DNA of 7,061 bases from Thioalkalivibrio sp. (GTDB lineage Bacteria; Pseudomonadota; Gammaproteobacteria; Ectothiorhodospirales; Ectothiorhodospiraceae), in NCBI GenBank assembly GCA_007136145.1, contig SLHN01000308.1, positions 1 to 7,061 of the forward strand. Reading direction: 5' to 3'. Made by a program: the position numbers and the translations under genes. Under the pieces are notes generated by a model that was not told the origin of the DNA, made no database searches, and saw nothing but the letters and a program-made list of their open reading frames with translations. Below are positions 1-5,056 of this stretch, piece by piece (the stretch's first letter is position 1; each line of letters begins with the position of its first letter).

Positions 1-112
1 AGCAGGATGCCGAGGGTGTCAATCACCTGGCATGAATCCGGTTGGCACCTGGCCTGCCGCATGATTTGACGGCGCTTTGCGTCGACATGATCGGCAGCCT
101 AAAGTCATCGAA

Positions 113-634
113 ATGGACGATCATCGGAATCTGCAACGCGTCTTTTTTGCTCTCTGGCCAGATGATACCTTGCGGGCACGGCTTGCCGGGTTGGCCCGAG
201 CGATTCCTGCCGACGGACGCCTGGTGCCTTCGGACCATTTGCATCTTACACTGGCGTTTCCCGGTTCGGTCGCATCGGAACGGGTTACCGCCCTGATCGC
301 TTCTGTCAGCGTCATGGATGGACCGCCGATTCCGCTGCGGCTGGATAGACTGGGGTATTTCGAGAGACCCCGGATCGCCTGGATCGGGCCTTCGGATCCG
401 CCGGCCAGGCTTGGTGAACTGGCAAACTCGCTGGAATCGATCTGTGGGGAGTGTGGAATTCCGATGCCGGACCGGCCTTTCCGGCCTCATGTCAGCCTGC
501 GTCGCTCGGTGAACCGCTTTCGCTCGATATCTTTCGAGCCGTTGGATTGGTGTGCGAGTCGCGTGGTGCTGATCGAGTCGGGTCAAGGCGGAAACCCGGG
601 TTCGTACAGGCTTCTGCATGAGTGGTTTCTATGA
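113..634 (+). CDS. thpR: RNA 2',3'-cyclic phosphodiesterase (2H phosphoesterase, ThpR/LigT family)
   Basis: Members of this 2H phosphoesterase family hydrolyse 2',3'-cyclic phosphate RNA ends and can ligate 2'-5' tRNA halves in vitro; they are soluble cytoplasmic proteins. The 173-residue product has the diagnostic pair of H-x-T/S-x motifs: HLTL with His44 and HVSL with His126, spaced as in the family. It also carries the usual N-terminal strand RVFFALWP (residues 9-16) and the RPFRPH lead-in to the second motif. The length is close to the family norm of about 175-180. I chose the ATG at 113 because the conserved strand begins nine residues later; the frame is open further up to a TTG at 77, which would add 12 residues. 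Neither start has a convincing Shine-Dalgarno, so the exact start is uncertain. The gene is alone on its strand here and converges on the NRAMP-like gene. The family call is firm; the physiological RNA substrate is unknown, as for most bacterial members. Confidence 0.9.
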   Translation: MDDHRNLQRVFFALWPDDTLRARLAGLARAIPADGRLVPSDHLHLTLAFPGSVASERVTALIASVSVMDGPPIPLRLDRLGYFERPRIAWIGPSDPPARLGELANSLESICGECGIPMPDRPFRPHVSLRRSVNRFRSISFEPLDWCASRVVLIESGQGGNPGSYRLLHEWFL

Positions 635-643
635 CGCGCGAGC

Positions 644-671
644 GCCGGTATCAAGTCATGACCATACCGGC
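644..671. terminator. Palindrome between convergent genes, possible bidirectional terminator
   Basis: Arms GCCGGTAT (644-651) and ATACCGGC (664-671) pair perfectly over 8 bp. The 12-base loop contains a second small palindrome, GTCATGAC (655-662). It lies in the 44 bases between the ThpR stop and the end of the NRAMP-like gene, where a shared terminator is expected. There is no T-tract on either side, so it is not a classical Rho-independent terminator. It could also be an REP-like intergenic palindrome; one copy cannot decide. Confidence 0.4.
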
Positions 672-678
672 CGGAAGC

Positions 679-1959
679 TCAGCCGAACAGGCGCCATCCC
701 ATCCAGGTCAGCGACAGGCCCGCCAGAAAGACGATGCCGGCCCAGGACAGGATACGAAGAGCGGTTCCCGGTCGGGCGGCCTCCGGCATATGCGGGTCGG
801 TGACGACCCGGAAAGTGATCCAGGCGAGTACCGGCGCCGAGAGAAAGGATACGGTGGTCGCAAAGTCGATCAGTTGTGTGAACCGCTTTCCGGCCAGGAA
901 CAGGATCAGCAAGGCCCCGATGATCACGCCGGTCAGAGCCAGCACGTAGGAGAGCCAATTGTGCGGTTGCTGCGCGCGTGCATCCTCGGTTCCATACCGC
1001 GCGGCCGCAAACAGGGCGGAAAGCACGCGCGGGTAGCCGTCGGTGACCGCGAGCGTGGTACTGAACATTACACTCAGAGCCGCCACCGCGATCAGTGGCT
1101 CGCTCCACGCGCCGAGGGTGGCGGTGTAAAGGCTGACCAGTTGTCCGGCGAATCCCACCGGTGAATCGGCGAAGCTCAGCCCGCTGGTATGCATCAGGAG
1201 TGCCCCCAGCAACAGGAATGCGGCTGCCAGCAGCGTTGCTCCGATGTAACCGACCCGGAAGTCGATGACAGCGTAACGTACAGTGGGCTCTTGTCCCGTC
1301 TCTCTCGCCCTTTCCTGGGTCCAGAGGGAATGCCACGCGGCCACATCGAGGGGGATCGGCATCCAGCCCAGAAGCGCCAGCAGGAAGGTGAACCCGGCCG
1401 CTGTCCAGAGCCGGGATGCCTGGTCCAGCCCGGAGATGCCTGACCAGTCCGGTCCGCTGCCGAGAGCCAGCGCAACCGCGGCAACGGTGGATATCGTCAG
1501 CGCGGCCATGATCATCTTCATGGCAAGATCGAGACCGGTGTAATTGCCGATGACCAGCAACAGCATGCACGCGGCGAGTATGCCTGCCGAAATCACTGCT
1601 GGCGAGGCATCCAGTCCGAATACGAGCCCGGCCAGACCAGCAGTGACCACAGTGACCACCGCCTGAATTACAAACATCGTCCCGAAGGTGATCACAGCGA
1701 AAAGACCGAGTGCCCAGCGACCGACTCGACGATAGCCGATGACAAGATTTTCCCCGGTGGCGGCCGCGTAGCGTGGCCCGTACTCGAGAAATGGGTACTT
1801 GAACAGGCAGGCGAGCAGTACCAGCGGCAGCAAAAGAAGCCCGTATTCGGCCCCCGCTCGGGTCGATTGCACAAGGTGCGAGACCCCGACAGCGGCGCCG
1901 GCCATGATCAGACCGGGGCCGATCGCTGCGCGCAGCGCGGACATGGGGACTCGGGACAT
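679..1959 (-). CDS. NRAMP-like divalent metal transporter, non-canonical binding motif
   Basis: Inner-membrane transporter of the NRAMP (LeuT-fold) superfamily, 426 residues and highly hydrophobic throughout, with roughly eleven membrane segments by eye. The opening helix begins GPG (residues 14-16) and aligns with the NRAMP helix 1, ending in the conserved RAGAEYG (34-40). Helix 6 keeps the Met-Pro pair of the canonical MPH motif (MPIPLD, 200-205), and DFRVGY follows later. The helix-1 metal site, DPGN in classical members, is replaced at the aligned positions by G25-V26-S27-H28, so Mn2+/Fe2+ transport cannot be assumed. This resembles a divergent NRAMP-related subgroup that I recall from several proteobacteria and Bacteroidetes. 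I chose the ATG at 1959 because AGGA sits 8 bases upstream and the helix starts soon after; the frame is open a further 27 residues to 2040. It follows the thioredoxin fusion gene by 120 bases on the same strand. Superfamily assignment is confident; substrate is unknown. Confidence 0.87.
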   Translation of the reverse strand: MSRVPMSALRAAIGPGLIMAGAAVGVSHLVQSTRAGAEYGLLLLPLVLLACLFKYPFLEYGPRYAAATGENLVIGYRRVGRWALGLFAVITFGTMFVIQAVVTVVTAGLAGLVFGLDASPAVISAGILAACMLLLVIGNYTGLDLAMKMIMAALTISTVAAVALALGSGPDWSGISGLDQASRLWTAAGFTFLLALLGWMPIPLDVAAWHSLWTQERARETGQEPTVRYAVIDFRVGYIGATLLAAAFLLLGALLMHTSGLSFADSPVGFAGQLVSLYTATLGAWSEPLIAVAALSVMFSTTLAVTDGYPRVLSALFAAARYGTEDARAQQPHNWLSYVLALTGVIIGALLILFLAGKRFTQLIDFATTVSFLSAPVLAWITFRVVTDPHMPEAARPGTALRILSWAGIVFLAGLSLTWMGWRLFG

Positions 1960-2035
1960 GGTGGAGATCCTGTGTGGACGGTAGGTACTGTGGAGAGCGT
2001 ACGCGATGGCGCAGCGCAGTTGAAGGCCCCTGCCC

Positions 2036-2075
2036 ACCACTGCTCGTTGTTCGGTTTCGGGACCGGTGCAGTGGT
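2036..2075 (-). promoter_or_regulatory. Nested hairpin between the thioredoxin fusion and transporter genes
   Basis: Outer arms ACCACTGC (2036-2043) and GCAGTGGT (2068-2075) are perfectly complementary over 8 bp. Inside lies a second stem, CGGT (2052-2055) with ACCG (2062-2065), closing a six-base loop. It begins a few bases beyond the stop codon of the thioredoxin fusion and 77 bases before the start of the NRAMP-like gene. It lacks a T-run, so it is a candidate for a Rho-dependent pause, mRNA 3'-end stabiliser or intercistronic regulator, not a classical terminator. Confidence 0.35.
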
Positions 2076-2079
2076 TGGG

Positions 2080-3372
2080 TTACTCGTCGAGCAGGGCGGT
2101 GATCCGCGCGATCACATCGGGTTCATTCCACTCGATGGCTCCGAACAGCGAGTAGCGCAATCGTCCCCGGCGGTCGACGATGTAGCTGCTGGGATAGGCC
2201 AAGGCCCGCCAGTGGTCGAGAGATTCGCTGCGGGGGTCCATCAGGATGATGAAATCCGTACCGATGCGCTCCACGAAGGATTGGATCTTTTCCTGCGTCT
2301 CCCCGAGATTCACAGCGAGAATGCGGAATCCCTGTTCGTGAAGGCGGTTTTCGAGGCGCTGCATCGAGGGCATTTCGTGTACGCAGGGTGGGCACCAACT
2401 GGCCCAGAAGTTGATCAGGACGACCTCGTCCGTATAGTCGCTCAGGTCATGTACTTCGCCCTGAAGGTCGGGTAGGCGCAGTGGCGGGGCCGCCGGGCGC
2501 GCGTATACCGGTTCCAGTTGACGATCCTGGCGCGTCGGTGTCGCGAGGCGGAGTTGCTCATCGGCATCGGTTGCGCGAACGGGCTCTCGAACGCTTGGCA
2601 GTCGCGCGAGCAGACGCATTGCCTGAAGTATTTCGCCTGTGAATCGGGGTTTCAGGGCTTCCTCTGCGTCGAGAGTGTTGGGCCGAAAAAAGAAGCGATC
2701 GCGAACATCGGGCAGCGTGCGTACCGCTACATCGCTGCCGCCCTCTGATAATAGTGAATGAACCCGCTGCAGTAACGGATACTGCGGCGAGAGCCGTGGT
2801 TGAATCAGGTAAATGGGCAGGTTGATGGCCCGGGCAATAGGGTGGAAATCAGCCGCTTCTCCAACCTCGGGAAGTCCCGTGTGCAGGTAGGGGCTCATCA
2901 GGATCAGGCCGGCCAGATAGTCGGCACCGGGATGAGTCAGTTGCCAACCACGCAGTCCCTCCAGCAGCCAAGGCACAGCGCGGTCGTTGCCAAAGACGAA
3001 CACAGGACGTTCGCCATTGTGCGATGCCTCTTGGATCATCAGTGACACGATTTCCGAAGGAAACCGGTCGAAACTGCTGGGGGCAGTCGGTAGGAAGTAG
3101 CCGGTAAAGGGGTCGGGTAACCACGTTTCGACCCCGATTTGCTGCAGTTGGCGGGCCTGTTGGTGGTGGCCAGGAAGCAAGCCGTGCTCGGAGGGAAACC
3201 ATAGCAGCACGGGCCCCGGCTCAGCCGCATGAACGTGGACGGGGATGTCGGTACCGTCAGGCACAACGAGCACCAATTCTTTCCCGGCGTTCGCTGTGGC
3301 GGCGGCCGCCAGGGAAATGCCCGCAACCGTGTTAAGCAGGAAACGCAAAAAAGCAACGCGTATCGAAGGCAT
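2080..3372 (-). CDS. Secreted fusion: degenerate alpha/beta-hydrolase-like domain plus TlpA/ResA thioredoxin domain
   Basis: A 430-residue exported protein. Residues 1-29 form a signal peptide (basic start, hydrophobic core, Ala-rich, likely cleavage after ANA). Residues about 31-255 look like an alpha/beta-hydrolase fold: strand LVLVVPDG, strand VLLWFP, VFVFGNDRA at the expected nucleophile elbow (124-132), and GLILMSP (155-161). At the elbow G128-N-D-R-A132 stands where active enzymes have G-x-S-x-G, and no H-bearing loop is obvious near VRDRFFFRP (223-231), so hydrolase activity is doubtful. A Pro/Ala-rich linker (about 285-298) leads to a TlpA/ResA-type thioredoxin domain with WCPPC (Cys327, Cys330) and the cis-Pro region at AYPSS (Pro394). 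TlpA-like domains reduce periplasmic disulfides or apocytochrome c. AAGGA lies 12 bases before the ATG, a long spacing. The gene leads into the NRAMP-like gene. The thioredoxin call is firm; the role of the N-terminal half is inferred. Confidence 0.85.
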   Translation of the reverse strand: MPSIRVAFLRFLLNTVAGISLAAAATANAGKELVLVVPDGTDIPVHVHAAEPGPVLLWFPSEHGLLPGHHQQARQLQQIGVETWLPDPFTGYFLPTAPSSFDRFPSEIVSLMIQEASHNGERPVFVFGNDRAVPWLLEGLRGWQLTHPGADYLAGLILMSPYLHTGLPEVGEAADFHPIARAINLPIYLIQPRLSPQYPLLQRVHSLLSEGGSDVAVRTLPDVRDRFFFRPNTLDAEEALKPRFTGEILQAMRLLARLPSVREPVRATDADEQLRLATPTRQDRQLEPVYARPAAPPLRLPDLQGEVHDLSDYTDEVVLINFWASWCPPCVHEMPSMQRLENRLHEQGFRILAVNLGETQEKIQSFVERIGTDFIILMDPRSESLDHWRALAYPSSYIVDRRGRLRYSLFGAIEWNEPDVIARITALLDE

Positions 3373-3638
3373 CTTCCGATCGGGTCCTTGGAGAGGGATG
3401 TGTATTCGTTGGTAGACGCCTCAGCCAGCGATTCGATCCCATTGCGCCTGGATTCGGAACACGGCTGCGGGGTGATGAACCAGCGCCGGCCGATAAGCGG
3501 CTTTCCGCGGACCACTAGGGCGGAATGAACGGCGATGCCGGCCAACTGATGGACTCATGTTCAGGAAGGCTCGGGCCAAGGCTCGCGAGTCCCGGGCCAA
3601 TCGACTATCGCTGAAAAGGAGGTGAATCCTGGAGACAG
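3373..3638. other. Non-coding stretch upstream of the thioredoxin fusion gene
   Basis: No credible gene. It should hold the promoter of the thioredoxin fusion and NRAMP-like pair, but I could not find a -35/-10 pair worth calling on the minus strand. Two direct copies of CGGGCCAA (3572-3579 and 3593-3600) are 21 bases apart, about two helical turns, and flank the palindrome CTCGCGAG (3582-3589); this is operator-like but could be chance in GC-rich DNA. A full Shine-Dalgarno match (3614-3625) has no gene behind it. Confidence 0.5.
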
Positions 3639-3668
3639 AAAAAAGCCCGGTCCAGAGGACCGGGCTTT
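3639..3668 (-). terminator. Rho-independent terminator of the sulfur globule-like gene
   Basis: Read on the minus strand, the arms AAAGCCCGGTCC and GGACCGGGCTTT form a perfect 12-bp stem (3657-3668 with 3642-3653) around a 3-base loop. The transcript then ends in six T residues (3644-3639) that partly overlap the stem foot. It begins 26 bases past the stop codon of the minus-strand sulfur globule-like gene. The plus strand lacks a matching T-run, so the orientation is clear. This makes the gene's transcript end separately from the thioredoxin fusion further downstream. Confidence 0.93.
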
Positions 3669-3694
3669 CCGAGCTAGCCGGTGTTCAGGCTGGC

Positions 3695-4096
3695 TTATTC
3701 GGCAGGAGCGGCCTGCGGCGGCTGGCCGTAAGGCATCATCGGGGCGCCGTAAGGGGCACCGTAGGGGGCACCGTAGCCGTAGCCGGGACGACCGCCGTAG
3801 CCGTAAGGCTGGCCATAGCCGTAGCCGGAACCGTCACCGCGGCCGTAGCCATGGCCGGCACCGCGTCCGCGGGCACTGAAGTCGAAGTCGCTGAACATGT
3901 CGCCCATGCCGAACATGTCGCCCATGCCGCGGCCATAGCCGGGACCGCCGTAGCCGGGACCGCCGTAGCCGTAACCGGGGCCACCATAGCCAGGACCACC
4001 CCAGCCCGGGCCGCCCCACTGGGCGCTGGAGGACATCGGGATCGCGAACGCGCCGACGAGAGCGGCAATGGCGAGCAGTTTGATGGAGTTGCGCAT
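3695..4096 (-). CDS. Sulfur globule family structural protein (Gly/Tyr/Pro-rich, secreted)
   Basis: Sulfur globule proteins form the protein coat around stored elemental sulfur in Chromatiaceae and other sulfur oxidisers; they are exported, and the globules lie outside the cytoplasm. This 133-residue protein has a clear signal peptide (basic MRNSIK, hydrophobic core, likely cleavage after SSA at residue 25). The mature 108 residues are dominated by Gly, Tyr and Pro: GGPGY-type repeats (28-55), a central acidic-aromatic patch DMFSDFDFSARGRG (66-79), then GYGYG and APYG repeats to the C-terminus. There is no cysteine. The order WGGP repeats, F-D-F patch, S-x-RGRG, GYGYG tail matches my memory of the SgpA/SgpB type. 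AAGGA lies 8 bases before the ATG. It is a single-gene unit with its own terminator and a long upstream region. An unrelated glycine-rich envelope protein is the alternative, because low-complexity sequence limits homology claims. Confidence 0.8.
   Translation of the reverse strand: MRNSIKLLAIAALVGAFAIPMSSSAQWGGPGWGGPGYGGPGYGYGGPGYGGPGYGRGMGDMFGMGDMFSDFDFSARGRGAGHGYGRGDGSGYGYGQPYGYGGRPGYGYGAPYGAPYGAPMMPYGQPPQAAPAE
3893..3928 (-). repeat. Perfect 18-bp tandem duplication inside the sulfur globule-like gene
   Basis: GAACATGTCGCCCATGCC occurs at 3893-3910 and again directly at 3911-3928 without a mismatch. In the protein it encodes the doubled hexad GMGDMF (residues about 57-68). Identity at synonymous sites suggests recent slippage and not only selection on the protein. 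Confidence 0.9.
3941..3970 (-). repeat. Perfect 15-bp tandem repeat encoding GYGGP units
   Basis: GGGACCGCCGTAGCC occurs twice head to tail (3941-3955, 3956-3970). Imperfect copies continue on both sides across about 3930-4015, encoding the Gly-Tyr-Gly-Gly-Pro series of the mature N-terminus. The repeat keeps reading frame, so copy-number changes would lengthen or shorten the globule protein without breaking it. Confidence 0.85.
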
Positions 4097-4238
4097 AGTT
4101 GAAATCCTTGAGGTTGGAGTTTATGGGCCCTTGTGATTCTTCCGATAACGGGCAGTGCCAAGGGTCGGACGCTGCGATTGAAGCCTTTGATCACTTGATC
4201 GGAGTGCCTTTTGAATGACTCAGGCTTCTGATCCGTCC

Positions 4239-4254
4239 ATTAGAAATATCTAAT
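4239..4254. promoter_or_regulatory. AT-rich palindrome, candidate operator
   Basis: ATTAGA (4239-4244) and TCTAAT (4249-4254) are perfect inverted arms around a 4-base spacer. The site sits at or just past the predicted transcription start of the sulfur globule-like gene, where a repressor would block initiation. AT-rich dyads of about this size are bound by ArsR-family regulators, which include the sulfide/persulfide sensors BigR and SqrR; the link to such a regulator is an inference from position and gene function only. Confidence 0.4.
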
Positions 4255-4262
4255 ATATGGTC

Positions 4263-4291
4263 AGCTTACGGAAGCCGCGGCCCGAATGCAA
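4263..4291 (-). promoter_or_regulatory. Candidate sigma70-type promoter for the sulfur globule-like gene
   Basis: On the minus strand TTGCAT (4291-4286) and TAAGCT (4268-4263) are separated by exactly 17 bases. Each matches the consensus at three of six positions, so it would be a weak or activated promoter. Start of transcription would fall near 4256, giving a leader of about 160 bases. TCTAAT (4244-4239), inside the palindrome, is a better -10 match but has no good -35. The choice between them is open. Confidence 0.35.
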
Positions 4292-4486
4292 GCGACATTT
4301 CGAAAAAAACGAACCCGATTGCTGGGCCGGAGTAAAAATTTCTGGATTTTGTTTTATCAGTCAGGTGTTTAACCGAAAAAGCGCAAGGGGAGGAATTCCT
4401 GATTCGAGAGGCTTCATCCTGATGGTCGCGGAACCACAATACAGGTGCGTGCCTTATAAAGCGAATGCCGGGGCAAACTCTGGAAA

Positions 4487-4975
4487 TCAGGAACGGCGGG
4501 AGCTGCCTGTGGGTTCCACCTCGATCTTGGTTCTCAGATAGACCGCGTGGGGTACATAGAGCAGGTCCGCAATCTGCCGCACCGTAGCCTCCTGCCGGGG
4601 GTTCAAATGGCCGTCGGCGTACGCGACGTGCCAGAGGTCGAGCAGGATACGGCGCTTGTCCGCGGGTGTCGCCCGGGCGTTGATTACGCGCACGAACGGG
4701 TGAAGCGATAGCAGTTCGTCGCTTTCCTGCCGTGCAAGCTCCACCAATTGATCCAATTCCGTTGGATCCAGATCGAAACCCGCCTTGAGGCGATCACGGA
4801 TAGTCAGCAGTTCCTCGTCATTGATGTGAAAATCAGCACGGCTGACCTCGAAGAGCAAGGCAGCCGTGGCGCGGTGGATGTCCTGCTCGTCCATGGGCTT
4901 GTTGCCAGATGAGGCTCCGACGGCGGCGTTGCTGTTCGATAGGCTGCGACGCAGGAGTTCGATTAGTTCCTTCAT
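4487..4975 (-). CDS. TerB-fold (tellurite-resistance TerB-like) protein
   Basis: A 162-residue soluble, helical protein of the TerB/DjlA-N-like superfamily, whose members bind divalent metal through acidic residues and often act in envelope-stress or oxyanion responses. Two acidic repeats mark it: SRADFHINDEEL (45-56, with Asp48 and Glu54/55) and AYADGHLNPRQE (118-129, with Asp121 and Glu129), the spacing seen in the family. Residues 1-28 are a variable Ser/Asn-rich leader. There is no signal peptide or membrane segment. I kept the ATG at 4975; the preceding Shine-Dalgarno is weak, and an internal Met28 is possible. It begins 81 bases after the ArsS-type gene on the same strand and is probably the last gene of that unit. 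It is a stand-alone TerB-like protein, not part of a visible ter cluster, so a tellurite role should not be assumed. Confidence 0.85.
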   Translation of the reverse strand: MKELIELLRRSLSNSNAAVGASSGNKPMDEQDIHRATAALLFEVSRADFHINDEELLTIRDRLKAGFDLDPTELDQLVELARQESDELLSLHPFVRVINARATPADKRRILLDLWHVAYADGHLNPRQEATVRQIADLLYVPHAVYLRTKIEVEPTGSSRRS

Positions 4976-5020
4976 GCTCGCATTAGAGCTGAAACGACCG
5001 GAAGAATTCCCCGCCGCACC

Positions 5021-5047
5021 GGCGGACGATGGTGCTCATCCGTCGCC
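5021..5047 (-). other. Hairpin just after the arsS TGA (SECIS-like geometry, unproven)
   Basis: On the minus strand, nine bases beyond the TGA (5059-5057), GGC-GACG-ATG pairs with CAT-CGTC-GCC, ten base pairs broken by single-base bulges, closing a five-base loop AGCAC (5036-5032). The loop starts 20 bases after the TGA and has G in its second position, which fits the published bacterial SECIS rules in outline. There is no T-run, so it is not a classical terminator. GC-rich DNA forms such stems easily. Confidence 0.3.
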
Positions 5048-5056
5048 GAGGGGAAA

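Larger units (their letters stand above)
4097..4486. other. Long AT-richer intergenic region upstream of the sulfur globule-like gene
   Basis: About 390 bases without a credible gene, clearly richer in A and T than the flanking coding DNA, especially 4235-4460. It holds the candidate promoter and palindrome described separately, a GATCA-CT-TGATC inverted repeat (4189-4200) in the presumed leader, and a 10-bp palindrome AGGAATTCCT (4391-4400). No terminator with a T-run was seen just after the TerB-fold gene. An open frame on the plus strand here has no family resemblance and runs into the TerB-fold gene, so I do not call it. Confidence 0.6.

Noticed and set aside
1..69. Possible C-terminal tail of an upstream plus-strand gene; all three frames are open from the left edge (ending at 35, 64 and 69).
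   Set aside because: Too short to choose a frame or recognise a family; none of the three tails is diagnostic.
3039..3545. Minus-strand open frame overlapping the start of the thioredoxin fusion gene.
   Set aside because: Different frame from the signal peptide and domain sequence, Arg/Pro/Ser-rich without family features.
4145..4165. Sigma54-type promoter (TTGGCAC on the minus strand).
   Set aside because: The GG element is present but the GC element at the required distance is missing.
3736..4194. Long minus-strand open frame rich in Ala, Pro and Thr overlapping the sulfur globule-like gene.
   Set aside because: Out-of-frame shadow of the GGPGY repeats: it lacks a signal peptide and family resemblance, while the other frame has signal peptide, Shine-Dalgarno and matching stop before the terminator.
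4187..4200. FNR/CRP-like site TTGATCACTTGATC upstream of the sulfur globule-like gene.
   Set aside because: The first half matches TTGAT, but the second half is TGATC where FNR needs ATCAA; it is a direct repeat, not the required inverted one.
4257..4541. Plus-strand open frame in the AT-rich intergenic region.
   Set aside because: No Shine-Dalgarno or family resemblance, and it overlaps the 3' end of the TerB-fold gene.
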